Source: an uncultured beta proteobacterium (lineage in GTDB: Bacteria > Pseudomonadota > Gammaproteobacteria > Burkholderiales > Burkholderiaceae_C). From it: a DNA stretch of 10,880 nucleotides. This document shows positions 1-6,589 of the stretch, in pieces. The translations under genes and the position numbers were made by a program. Numbering within the stretch: position 1 is the first letter of the stretch; every line of letters begins with the position of its first letter. The DNA is taken from contig CAIQEX010000786.1 in the NCBI GenBank assembly GCA_903870955.1, positions 1 to 10,880 of the forward strand, written 5' to 3'. The notes under the pieces were generated by a model. It was not told the DNA's origin. It searched no databases and was given only the letters and a program-made list of their open reading frames with translations.

Positions 1-30
1 ATGCCAGTCCGCAGGCCGGTGCCCGCATGA
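1..30 (+). CDS. 3' end of an upstream reading frame (partial)
   Basis: The frame that is open at base 1 closes with TGA at 28-30, leaving at most nine visible codons (ending VRRPVPA). Its stop overlaps the ATG of the next gene as ATGA, the usual arrangement for translationally coupled genes in one operon. Nothing about its function can be read from so short a tail. That an upstream gene really ends here is an inference from the overlap; the frame could also be open by chance. Confidence 0.35.
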   Translation: MPVRRPVPA

Positions 31-998
31 AAGTCATCAACGTGGCCTATTCACTGGTTTGCCGCCATTTGGATCTGCACCCACAGGCAACCACTTCTGC
101 AACCACACCCCGGACCCATCCTTCCCCCCAAGCGCGTCGGTCGACTCCTTTTTTTACCGAATTTGACTGGAAAAAAGGCTTCCAGCCCAACACCCGTGAA
201 TCCGCGGCAACCCGAGAAGCTCTGGTTCAACGCACGGTGCAGTTGAGCCTTTTCGAAGCCGCCTTTGGCTGCGTTAAACGGCTCAACGGAATGGAGCCCG
301 ACGCCTGCGCGCGCTGCGCGGGAAGCGGGGAATATGCAGGAACCTGGACGCTGGGCTCCAAGTGCATGCAGTGCTTTGGCCGTGGCAGGCACAGTGACCG
401 GGGCGGTGCTGACATATTGGGGCGATTGACACCTTGCGTGGCCTGCAATGGCACCGGGATATTCAAACCGCCGCCGCCCCCCTGCCCGCAGTGCAGGGGC
501 AGCGGAAAGACCGATCGCAAGGCTTGGATGGTGGACGTGCATATTCACGCCGGTGCCTTGGATGGCAATGAAGTGCCGTTGAGCGATATCCGCATTCGAT
601 CCTCTTTAAATGAGGCACCCAGAAGGTTCAAACTAACGGTGCAAATTGAAAAGAGCACGATCTTCAGACTCGACCATGACCGACTTTCGGTGGTCGTGCC
701 CATCAGCATGATGCGCTGGGCATTGGGCGGTGAGATAACCGTTCCGACATTGGACGGCAGTATGCCTATTCAGCTCCCAGAGCGGTTGACTGGCCTGTGG
801 CTTAAAGACCAGGGTTGGCCGCAAATGGGGCAGGCGAGTCAGCGAAAACCCATGTTCGTGTTGCCGAAGCTGGTTTTCCCCGAAAGCCTGAGTGACGCAG
901 ACAGGTTTATCTTGAAGGCCATGGATGCGCGCTGCAAATTACCGGAGATAGAGGGATGGAACCGCAGTGTGCAGGCCTGGATGGAGTCCGCGGCCTAA
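27..998 (+). CDS. DnaJ-like zinc-finger protein lacking a J domain
   Basis: This 323-residue protein has the central and C-terminal parts of a DnaJ (Hsp40) co-chaperone. Four CxxCxGxG zinc-binding repeats are intact at about residues 94-101 (CARCAGSG), 113-120 (CMQCFGRG), 137-144 (CVACNGTG) and 153-160 (CPQCRGSG), enough for two zinc sites. The strand before them (QLSLFEAAFGCVKRLNG) matches the start of DnaJ C-terminal domain I. Residues about 168-300 continue it, including VPISMMRWALGGEITVPTLDG, which closely follows the DnaJ consensus VPI-x-ALGGEIEVPTLDG. The first 65 residues have no HPD motif, no J-domain helices and no Gly/Phe linker, so it should not stimulate DnaK ATPase by itself. It probably binds unfolded or specific client protein. 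A proline run precedes the fourth repeat. The ATG overlaps an upstream stop (ATGA), so the partner gene may lie just outside the window. Family assignment is firm; cellular role is inferred. Confidence 0.85.
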   Translation: MKVINVAYSLVCRHLDLHPQATTSATTPRTHPSPQARRSTPFFTEFDWKKGFQPNTRESAATREALVQRTVQLSLFEAAFGCVKRLNGMEPDACARCAGSGEYAGTWTLGSKCMQCFGRGRHSDRGGADILGRLTPCVACNGTGIFKPPPPPCPQCRGSGKTDRKAWMVDVHIHAGALDGNEVPLSDIRIRSSLNEAPRRFKLTVQIEKSTIFRLDHDRLSVVVPISMMRWALGGEITVPTLDGSMPIQLPERLTGLWLKDQGWPQMGQASQRKPMFVLPKLVFPESLSDADRFILKAMDARCKLPEIEGWNRSVQAWMESAA

Positions 999-1070
999 TC
1001 TGCCTTCGGTCCCTACAATGGAGCGACGCCCTCAAGGGCAGTTCTTCCATTCAGCGAAAGTTCCCCCTCC

Positions 1071-2210
1071 ATGACCGCTTTGCATATTTCCACTGCCTTC
1101 GATTCAGGCGCCATAGAAGTGCTCAGTCTGGATGACCCGCGTGATATCCGCCTGAATATTCGCAAGGACAACGCCAGCGAATTTGCGCAATGGTTTCACT
1201 TCAGCTTGCAGGGTGCGGCAGGCGTGGCGGTGGTACTGAAGTTTTTGAACGCCGCCCAATGTGCCTACCCCAAGGGATGGCAAGGCTACTCCGTGGTGGC
1301 CAGCCACGACCGACAGAATTGGTTTCGCATTGATACCGAATACGATGGCCAAGTGATGACGGCGCGCACCACGCCAGCCACGCAGTGCATCTATTTCGCT
1401 TACTTCGAGCCTTACGCGTGGGAGCAACACCTCGACTTGCTGGGCTCCGCCACCATCTCACCACACGTTACCCAGGAACATCTGGGTTTGACTTGCCAAG
1501 GTCGCGATATGGCTTTGTTACGGGTGACCGATGCCGACAGTGCAACGCCGCTTTCTGAAAAGAAGAAGGTGTGGATGATCGCGCGCCAACATCCCGGGGA
1601 GAGCATGGCGGAATGGTTCGTGGAAGGCTTGCTGGAGCGACTGTTGGACGACAACGACTCGGTTTCGCGCAGTTTGCTGAATCAATGCGTCTTTTACGTG
1701 ATTCCCAACATGAATCCCGACGGCTCGGTGCTTGGCAACTTGCGCACCAATGCGGTGGGCGCCAATCTGAATCGCGAATGGTTGGAACCTACGTTGGAGC
1801 GTTCGCCGGAGGTTTTTCTGGTGCGCCGCAAAATGTTGGACACGGGCGTGGACCTGTGCCTGGATGTGCACGGTGACGAAGGCCTGCCGTACAACTTTGT
1901 GGTTGGCTCAGAAGGAACGGCGGGTTACTCGCCGCGTATAGCCGAGTTGGAGAACCTGTTCAAAGCCACCTGGTCGGCGAGTTGCCCGGATTTTCAGGAT
2001 GAAGTGAATTACGGTGCCTGCGCTCCCGGAGCGGCCAACCCCACACTGGCAACCAACTGGATCGCGCAGCAGTTCGGCTGCCTGGCCTTTACGATTGAAA
2101 TGCCCTTCAAGGACAACGCCAAACTTCCCAATCCGTCCGTTGGCTGGAATGGGGAACGCTCGCGCAAGTTGGGGGCCAGCGTATTGCAGCCCTTGCTGGC
2201 GGTGTTGTGA
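1071..2210 (+). CDS. M14 zinc carboxypeptidase, cytosolic carboxypeptidase (CCP) type
   Basis: This 379-residue metallopeptidase belongs to the M14 family, in the group related to eukaryotic cytosolic carboxypeptidases (Nna1/AGBL) that also has many bacterial members. Residues about 1-125 form the beta-rich N-terminal domain typical of that group. The catalytic domain follows. HPGE at 174-177 supplies zinc ligands His174 and Glu177. NPDG at 215-218 and NLNREW at 232-237 form the substrate-carboxylate pocket, with Arg235. DVHGDE supplies the third ligand His267, and FTIEMPF gives catalytic Glu343. All key residues are present, so it should be active. There is no signal peptide, consistent with a cytoplasmic enzyme. 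Known relatives remove C-terminal residues, in eukaryotes glutamates from tubulin; the bacterial substrate is generally unknown. The ribosome site is weak (GAAAG about ten bases before the ATG). It lies 72 bases after the DnaJ-like gene and may be co-transcribed with it. Confidence 0.92.
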   Translation: MTALHISTAFDSGAIEVLSLDDPRDIRLNIRKDNASEFAQWFHFSLQGAAGVAVVLKFLNAAQCAYPKGWQGYSVVASHDRQNWFRIDTEYDGQVMTARTTPATQCIYFAYFEPYAWEQHLDLLGSATISPHVTQEHLGLTCQGRDMALLRVTDADSATPLSEKKKVWMIARQHPGESMAEWFVEGLLERLLDDNDSVSRSLLNQCVFYVIPNMNPDGSVLGNLRTNAVGANLNREWLEPTLERSPEVFLVRRKMLDTGVDLCLDVHGDEGLPYNFVVGSEGTAGYSPRIAELENLFKATWSASCPDFQDEVNYGACAPGAANPTLATNWIAQQFGCLAFTIEMPFKDNAKLPNPSVGWNGERSRKLGASVLQPLLAVL

Positions 2211-2230
2211 TTTTCGAATGCGGAGGCGAT

Positions 2231-2246
2231 TGTTCGTGACTGAACA
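2231..2246. repeat. Short inverted repeat TGTTC-N6-GAACA
   Basis: Perfect 5-base arms (TGTTC and GAACA) are separated by six bases, 20 bases after the carboxypeptidase stop and about 60 bases before the preferred start of the next gene. No T run follows, so it is not an intrinsic terminator. It could be an operator for the downstream gene, but I find no -10 hexamer in a convincing register. Arms this short also occur by chance. Confidence 0.25.
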
Positions 2247-2307
2247 TTAGCGGAGGAATGTGCGTTTCAGAGCACGCAAAATCTGGCAATCCAATGGAGA
2301 GCCAAAA

Positions 2308-2832
2308 ATGTCCAGAAACAAAAATCACAATCCGAACGCCTATCTCGACCTGTCGATCGAGACACTTTGGTTGGCGCGGGCTATTCAAGATGCTTTGGAC
2401 ATTCTTTTGGGCGATGCGTCAGAAGATTCTTCTTTCGACACGGACCGCACCAAGGTGCTGGGTATCAGCCGGGACGTGTTCGAGCGCTTGGGGGCCTATG
2501 GCCACGACAACGGAGGCGTGCATTCAACCGCTGGCGAATGGACTGCCGCATCGCGCACTGAATTTATCCGCCAGGTCGCCGTGCATTGGCGCGCATTCAT
2601 TGACGCTTCATTTGGTATGACGTGCGCTTCAGAGCTCATCATGTCGTTGACCGATTACGAGATCAGTATCCTGGAGCAGGTATTGCGGTTGGACAAGGAA
2701 ATCCGGACCAACAAAGAAGGCGTGGTCTTTTGCATGAGTCAGGAACTCGAGGTAAAGACTCAGCACCAAAGCGCATTGAGAGCACTTCGATGCAGTGTCT
2801 ATATGGGATCTGTGCAAAGCAGATTGCGTTAA
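2308..2832 (+). CDS. Hypothetical protein, 174 residues
   Basis: I do not recognise this protein. The chosen ATG at 2308 has GGAGA at 2296-2300 in good ribosome-binding position. A GTG at 2260 in the same frame would add 16 residues, but its purine-rich stretch is only a few bases away. The product is soluble in appearance, with no signal peptide or membrane segment. It begins with a polar MSRNKNHNPNAY stretch, then what looks like mainly alpha-helical sequence (LWLARAIQDALDILLG near the start, YEISILEQVLRLDKEI in the middle of the second half). The C terminus is basic. No catalytic motif stands out. The gene ends right at the strong hairpin terminator at 2833-2860, so it is the last gene of this plus-strand group. 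The reading frame is open throughout and opposing frames are short, so it is probably real. Confidence 0.7.
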   Translation: MSRNKNHNPNAYLDLSIETLWLARAIQDALDILLGDASEDSSFDTDRTKVLGISRDVFERLGAYGHDNGGVHSTAGEWTAASRTEFIRQVAVHWRAFIDASFGMTCASELIMSLTDYEISILEQVLRLDKEIRTNKEGVVFCMSQELEVKTQHQSALRALRCSVYMGSVQSRLR

Positions 2833-2860
2833 AAAAAAGGGGCCCACGGGCCCCTTTTTA
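2833..2860. terminator. Bidirectional intrinsic terminator
   Basis: GGGGCC(C) at 2839-2845 pairs with (G)GGCCCC at 2848-2854. The left arm is preceded by a run of A and the right arm is followed by TTTTT. Read from either strand this is a GC-rich stem followed by a U tract. It sits between the stop of the 174-residue protein gene (2832) and the convergent stop of htpG (2884), so it can serve both. Confidence 0.9.
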
Positions 2861-2883
2861 TCAGCTTCAACAGCTGGCAGGCG

Positions 2884-4878
2884 TCACACCAGCAGGGCAT
2901 TCACCCGCTTCACGTAGGCCGCAGGATCTTCTGGAAGTCCCCCCTCCGCCAGCAAAGCCTGATCAAAAAGGATGTGCGCCAGATCGTGAAAGTGCACCGA
3001 GCCATCCAGCTTTTTCACCAGTGCGTGCTCAGCATTCACTTCCAAAACCGGCTTGACCTCAGGGGCTGTCTGACCCGCTTGCTTGAGCATGCGGGCAAGT
3101 TGCGTGCTCATGCCATGGTCTTGCACCACAAGGCAGGCCGGGCTGTCCACCAGTCGGGTGGTGACGCGCACGTCTTCCGCTTTGTCTTTGAGCGCTTCCT
3201 TGAGTTTTGCCAGCAGCGGTTTGAAGCCTTCGGCGGCTTCCTCGGCGGCCTTCTTTTCAGTTTCGTCCTGCAGCTTGCCCAAATCCACAGCGCCCTTAGC
3301 CACGCTTTGCAGAGGCGTGTCATCAAAGTCGTGCAGGTAGTTCAATGCCCATTCATCCACACGGTCCGTCATCAACAGCACTTCGATGCCCTTCTTCTTG
3401 AAGACTTCGAGTTGCGGGCTGTTCTTGGCGGCAGCCAGCGTGTCGGCGGTGATGTAGTAAATGGCCTCTTGGCCTTCCTTCATGCGCGCCTTGTAGTCGG
3501 CCAGGGACACGGCGGGCGTGTCGCTTTGGGTGCTGGCAAAACGCAGCAATTTGGCCAAGCGTTCCTTGTTGCCAAAGTCCTCGCCCAGACCTTCCTTGAG
3601 CACAGCGCCAAATTCGGCGTAGAACTTGGTGTACTTGCCGACGTTCTTCTCCGCTTCCGCTTTGTCTTCCGCAGACAACACATCGGTGACGCCATCGGCG
3701 CCAGCCTCTGGCAATTTGTCATTCTTGGCCAGGTCTTCCAGCATGGACAGGACGCGCTTGGTACAGCCTTCGCGGATCGCCTTGACGTCGCGGCTTTCCT
3801 GTAGCAACTCACGGCTCACATTCAGCGGCAGGTCAGCAGAATCCACCACGCCTTTGACGAAACGCAGGTAGGTGGGCAGCAGCGCCTCGGCATCGTCCAT
3901 GATGAAGACACGCTTCACGTACAGCTTGAGGCCACCCTTTTTGTCGCGGTTCCACAGGTCCATCGGTGCTTTGCCTGGGATGTAGAGCAACTGGGTGTAT
4001 TCGGTGCTGCCTTCGACGCGGTTGTGCGTGTGGGCCAGCGGTGCTTCAAAATCGTGGCTGATTTGCTTGTAGAAATCGTCGTATTGTTCTTGGGTGATGT
4101 CTTTCTTGGCGCGGCTCCAGATGGCGTTGGCCTTGTTTACCGTTTCCCATTCGCCGGTCTTGACCATGGCACCGGGTTGGCGGCCACCATTCTCGTCGCC
4201 GGGGGTGATCAACTCGCCGTCTTTCCATTCTTCCTTTTCCATCTGGATGGGCAGGCTGATGTGGTCGGAGTATTTGTTGATGATGCCCTTGACCTTCCAG
4301 GTCTGGGTGTAGTCCATGGCGTCTTCGCGCAGATGCAGGATGACGCTGGTACCCCGGGCTGCGCGTTCAATGCTTTCCACCTCAAAGGCGCCGCCACCGC
4401 TGGCGCCGCCGTCGCTGACCCAGCGCACGCCCTGGTCGGCGGGTAGACCGGCACGGCGAGATTCGACCGTGATCTTGTCGGCCACGATGAAGCCCGAGTA
4501 AAAGCCCACGCCAAACTGGCCAATCAACTGCGAATCAGCCTTCTGGTCGCCGCTGAGCTTACTGACGAAGTCTTTGGTACCGCTCTTGGCAATGGTGCCC
4601 AGGTTATCAATGGCCTCTTGCTGGCTCAACCCAATGCCATTGTCGGTAATCGTCAGCGTTTTGGCGTCTTTGTCCAAAACGACCCGAACCTTGAGCTCAG
4701 AGTCGCTCTCGTAGAGGCCACTGTTATTGATCGCTTCAAAGCGCAGCTTGTCACAGGCGTCGGAAGCATTGGAAATCAGCTCACGTAGAAAAATCTCTTT
4801 GTTGGAGTACAGCGAGTGGGTGACCAGGTGCAATAGTTGCGCGACTTCAGCCTGGAAAGAAAGGGTTTGCTTGCTCAT
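2884..4878 (-). CDS. htpG: Molecular chaperone HtpG (Hsp90)
   Basis: HtpG is the bacterial Hsp90, a cytoplasmic ATP-driven dimeric chaperone that remodels client proteins with the DnaK system. The N-terminal GHKL ATPase domain is complete. It has [10 protein letters not shown] with catalytic Glu33 and Mg/ATP-binding Asn37, DNGIG at about 79-83, and the lid/phosphate motif GQFGVGFYS at about 120-128. The middle domain contains [13 protein letters not shown], including the conserved Arg that senses ATP, and the C-terminal dimerisation domain ends VNALLV. Starting at [16 protein letters not shown] gives 664 residues, somewhat longer than the 624 of Escherichia coli. Part of the extra length is a Gly-rich insert ([11 protein letters not shown]) early in the middle domain. 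An upstream in-frame start at 4950 is rejected because it would lie inside the heat-shock promoter. The ATG has no clear Shine-Dalgarno sequence. Transcription probably depends on sigma-32 and ends at the shared hairpin at 2833-2860. Confidence 0.98.
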   Translation of the reverse strand: MSKQTLSFQAEVAQLLHLVTHSLYSNKEIFLRELISNASDACDKLRFEAINNSGLYESDSELKVRVVLDKDAKTLTITDNGIGLSQQEAIDNLGTIAKSGTKDFVSKLSGDQKADSQLIGQFGVGFYSGFIVADKITVESRRAGLPADQGVRWVSDGGASGGGAFEVESIERAARGTSVILHLREDAMDYTQTWKVKGIINKYSDHISLPIQMEKEEWKDGELITPGDENGGRQPGAMVKTGEWETVNKANAIWSRAKKDITQEQYDDFYKQISHDFEAPLAHTHNRVEGSTEYTQLLYIPGKAPMDLWNRDKKGGLKLYVKRVFIMDDAEALLPTYLRFVKGVVDSADLPLNVSRELLQESRDVKAIREGCTKRVLSMLEDLAKNDKLPEAGADGVTDVLSAEDKAEAEKNVGKYTKFYAEFGAVLKEGLGEDFGNKERLAKLLRFASTQSDTPAVSLADYKARMKEGQEAIYYITADTLAAAKNSPQLEVFKKKGIEVLLMTDRVDEWALNYLHDFDDTPLQSVAKGAVDLGKLQDETEKKAAEEAAEGFKPLLAKLKEALKDKAEDVRVTTRLVDSPACLVVQDHGMSTQLARMLKQAGQTAPEVKPVLEVNAEHALVKKLDGSVHFHDLAHILFDQALLAEGGLPEDPAAYVKRVNALLV

Positions 4879-4948
4879 AGGTTCAATAAAGGTCAAAAAA
4901 CAGGGAATTCTGGCGGACTCAAATGGCTTGACAGCCAAAGCTCCTAGC

Positions 4949-4976
4949 AAATGCGGTCAACCATGCTGATTTCAAG
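4949..4976 (-). promoter_or_regulatory. Sigma-32 (RpoH) heat-shock promoter of htpG
   Basis: On the minus strand the sequence reads CTTGAAA-N13-CCGCATTT. The sigma-32 consensus is CTTGAAA, 11-16 bases, then CCCCATnT. The -35 element is a perfect match and the -10 element has one mismatch, at suitable spacing. The -10 element ends about 70 bases before the htpG ATG at 4878, giving a leader of roughly 60-65 bases. Position, strand and the heat-shock nature of the gene all agree. Confidence 0.85.
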
Positions 4977-4999
4977 GGCTCAACAAGCGTGCAAGTTTG

Positions 5000-5263
5000 A
5001 TGCAAAATATCGGCGTGTCCACGACGCCCGACAAACCGAATCCTCCCAATCGCAAACCGCGGTCGAGGCCAGCGCACGATTATTTTTTGGAGCCGTTGCC
5101 GGTGCCCGAGGCCACGGAAAGCAGCACCGACACGGCTTGGAATTTATGGGAGCACACCTTGCGCGGTGACGAAAATCCATCGGAATTGCCCCCTGATTCG
5201 GTTCAACCTGGCTTCGAAGATACCGAAGCGACGGGTTCCATTCCGCCGCGCGAAGAGCCTTAG
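5000..5263 (+). CDS. Small proline- and acid-rich protein, 87 residues
   Basis: I do not recognise a family. The product is very rich in Pro, Glu, Asp, Ser and Thr and is probably largely disordered. A basic segment (NRKPRSRPAHDYF) is followed by an acidic half, with one hydrophobic patch (TAWNLWEHTL) that could be a short helix binding a partner. There is no signal peptide or membrane segment. The ATG at 5000 has no good ribosome site. A TTG one codon upstream and a GTG at 5015 (protein starting VSTTPDKPNPP) are alternatives. It is divergent from htpG, so its promoter would overlap the heat-shock promoter, and it ends two bases before the convergent stop of the pseudouridine synthase. It is preferred over competing frames because of that tight fit and its coherent composition. 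Whether it is translated is uncertain. Confidence 0.55.
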   Translation: MQNIGVSTTPDKPNPPNRKPRSRPAHDYFLEPLPVPEATESSTDTAWNLWEHTLRGDENPSELPPDSVQPGFEDTEATGSIPPREEP

Positions 5264-5265
5264 GG

Positions 5266-6210
5266 TCAGAATTTTTCGGCGGGAGACAGATAACGCCACT
5301 GGCCAACAGGCAGATTGCCGAGCATCACGCGGCCAATCCGCACCCGTTTGAGGCCCACCACTTTAAGCCCCACCAATTCGCACATCCGGCGGATCTGGCG
5401 TTTTTTGCCTTCTGTCAAAACAAATCGCAATTGCTCGGGGTTTTGCCAATCCACCTTGGCATGCTTGAGCGCCTGTCCGTCCAGACTCAGGCCGTGGCGC
5501 AGTAACGCCAGTTGGTCTTTCGGAAACACCGATTGGACATCGGCAGTTACCGGGTCGTCGTCGTCAATGCGGGTGAGTTGGGTGGGTACTGCAGGATAGG
5601 TTGCCGCGGCGGACAGTCCGGCTGCCGTGTTGACGCGCCCGGTGTAGACCACGCGCACCAGATATTCCTTTTCCATCACCGAGTCTTCGCCGATCAGCTG
5701 ACGGGCCACCCGGCCGTCCTGGGTGAGTACCAAGAGGCCGGTGGAATCTATGTCCAGCCGTCCAGCAGGTACCAGGCTCTTGAGCTGGCTGCCATGGAAA
5801 AAGAAGCGCGCGTTGTCATCCTTCCAGCGGTTTTGCGGCTGCACCAGCGTGATGGCCGGCTCATGGCCGTCTTCAGCCTGACCACTCACCAAACCGATGG
5901 GTTTGTTGATCAGGATGGTGACCTGGGTGGCTTGGTGCCCCTTGGCCTGTTTGTCGATTTCAATTTTGACATCCGGGGCGACTTGCATGCCCATTTCGGC
6001 GATTCGACCCTCAACCCTGACCCAGCCTTTGGAAATCCAGTCATCTGCCTCGCGTCTTGATGCCAAGCCCAATTCGGCCATGCGTTTGTTCAGGCGTATG
6101 GTGCCGTTGGGACCGATGGCCGCCGTGTTGGTTTGCCCCGCCGGAATAGGTGCACGCCCCGCAGGGGGCGCAGCACGGCGGAAAACAGGGGGGGCTTTGG
6201 GTTCGGTCAT
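5266..6210 (-). CDS. rluF: RsuA/RluF-family 23S rRNA pseudouridine synthase
   Basis: This 314-residue enzyme converts a uridine in ribosomal RNA to pseudouridine. After a Pro/Ala-rich disordered tail (about 1-35) comes an S4 RNA-binding domain (about 38-85: IRLNKRMAELGLASRREAD). The catalytic domain has the RsuA-type motif GRLDIDSTGLLVLTQDG at 150-166, with catalytic Asp153, then EKEYLV, and KKRQIRRMCELVG near 269-281. The QIRRMCE form and the ending LPVGQWRYLSP resemble RluF (E. coli 23S U2604) more than RluB, RluE or RsuA, so the symbol is a best match and not certain. Between the KPIGLVSG strand and the catalytic loop it is longer than E. coli RluF, with a stretch near 120-147 (PQNRWKDDNARFFFHG). 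It has no strong Shine-Dalgarno sequence. It lies 70 bases downstream of the DUF2892 gene on the same strand, so shared transcription is possible. Confidence 0.88.
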   Translation of the reverse strand: MTEPKAPPVFRRAAPPAGRAPIPAGQTNTAAIGPNGTIRLNKRMAELGLASRREADDWISKGWVRVEGRIAEMGMQVAPDVKIEIDKQAKGHQATQVTILINKPIGLVSGQAEDGHEPAITLVQPQNRWKDDNARFFFHGSQLKSLVPAGRLDIDSTGLLVLTQDGRVARQLIGEDSVMEKEYLVRVVYTGRVNTAAGLSAAATYPAVPTQLTRIDDDDPVTADVQSVFPKDQLALLRHGLSLDGQALKHAKVDWQNPEQLRFVLTEGKKRQIRRMCELVGLKVVGLKRVRIGRVMLGNLPVGQWRYLSPAEKF

Positions 6211-6248
6211 GGGCTCTGGAGTGGTAACGGTTCCGGCCCATTTTAGAG

Positions 6249-6268
6249 CGCACCCTGTTAGGGGTGCG
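6249..6268. other. Stem-loop between the DUF2892 gene and rluF
   Basis: CGCACCC and GGGTGCG form a 7-base-pair stem around a TGTTAG loop. On the minus strand, the direction of the flanking genes, it follows the DUF2892 stop (6281) by 12 bases, but what comes next is CTCTAAAA and not a T run. It is therefore not a textbook intrinsic terminator. It might protect the 3' end of the short DUF2892 transcript or attenuate read-through into rluF. Confidence 0.45.
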
Positions 6269-6280
6269 GGAAAGCGATAG

Positions 6281-6475
6281 TTAGCTATTTTTCATGGAGC
6301 AGGTGTTGATGCCGAACACCGTGTACAGCGGGCACCAGCCAATGGCACCTGTGAGAAGGGGAACCACGCCGATCCAGCCCCACATACCGATGGTGTTGGT
6401 CAAAGTGAGTGCCAGCAACAGAATGCCGACGGCAACGCGCAGAGCGCGGTCGATAGTGCCTTCATTGGTTTTCAT
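6281..6475 (-). CDS. DUF2892 (YgaP-type transmembrane) small membrane protein
   Basis: This 64-residue protein matches the DUF2892 family, also found as the membrane tail of the rhodanese YgaP. It opens with the family signature NEGTIDRALRVAVGILLLAL. Two hydrophobic helices lie at about residues 12-28 and 31-47, separated by a tight turn at NTIGMWG. The family ending GWCPLYTVFGINTC carries Cys48 and Cys59. A ribosome site AAGGA lies six bases before the ATG. The function of stand-alone members is unknown; some are linked to sulfur or redox metabolism, and the two conserved cysteines would suit redox or metal chemistry, but that is inference. An upstream Crp/Fnr-type operator and -10 element (6511-6553) suggest it has its own activator-dependent promoter instead of relying on read-through from the regulator gene. 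Confidence 0.9.
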   Translation of the reverse strand: MKTNEGTIDRALRVAVGILLLALTLTNTIGMWGWIGVVPLLTGAIGWCPLYTVFGINTCSMKNS

Positions 6476-6510
6476 GGAGAGTCCTTTTGGTAAGAGTGGT
6501 AGATGGCTTG

Positions 6511-6516
6511 ATTAAA
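6511..6516 (-). promoter_or_regulatory. Predicted -10 element of the DUF2892 gene
   Basis: On the minus strand TTTAAT matches TATAAT at five of six bases. It predicts a start near 6504 and a leader of about 29 bases containing the AAGGA ribosome site. There is no -35 hexamer at the usual distance; instead the palindrome at 6538-6553 covers that place, as expected for an activator-dependent promoter. Confidence 0.55.
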
Positions 6517-6537
6517 CAGGTTTCGATTCAAACTGTC

Positions 6538-6553
6538 TGTGACTTCAGTCACA
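6538..6553. promoter_or_regulatory. Crp/Fnr-family operator TGTGA-N6-TCACA
   Basis: TGTGACTTCAGTCACA has both half-sites of the Crp consensus perfect, and the symmetry extends one further base on each side (CTGTGACT-TC-AGTCACAG). Its centre, 6545.5, is exactly 41.5 bases upstream of the start predicted from the -10 element at 6511-6516. This is the class II activator position used by Crp and Fnr. It lies just downstream of a Crp/Fnr gene (6590-7243) whose recognition helix keeps the residues that read TGTGA in Crp. Which regulator binds is inferred. Confidence 0.75.
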
Positions 6554-6589
6554 GGACTCCTGAGCCTGCGGGGCGCCTGATTGGTTGCC

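Noticed and set aside
1013..1018. TACAAT as a -10 element for the M14 peptidase gene
   Set aside because: It matches five of six bases but has no -35 partner at 16-18 bases and no operator. A single hexamer is too weak to report as a promoter.
1028..1039. GCCCT-CA-AGGGC palindrome upstream of the M14 gene
   Set aside because: It has only five-base arms with a two-base centre and no T run or promoter context, so chance is likely in GC-rich DNA.
2258..2620. Plus-strand frame of 120 codons starting ATG at 2258
   Set aside because: Its GGAGG is only one base from the ATG. The overlapping frame starting at 2308 is longer, has a proper ribosome site and ends at the terminator.
2974..3804. 276-codon plus-strand frame inside htpG
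   Set aside because: It is the antisense shadow of a certain HtpG gene, with low-complexity His/Gln/Val-rich composition and no motif.
4879..4950. 24-residue N-terminal extension of HtpG
   Set aside because: The upstream start overlaps the -10 element of the heat-shock promoter, and the family normally starts at [12 protein letters not shown].
6249..6268. Intrinsic terminator after the DUF2892 gene
   Set aside because: The stem is good but no T run follows on the minus strand, so it is listed only as a stem-loop.
6506..6532. Fnr box from TTGAT (near 6508) and ATTCAA (near 6526)
   Set aside because: The half-sites are far more than four bases apart, so they cannot form a TTGAT-N4-ATCAA site. 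The -10 element explains part of this AT-rich stretch.
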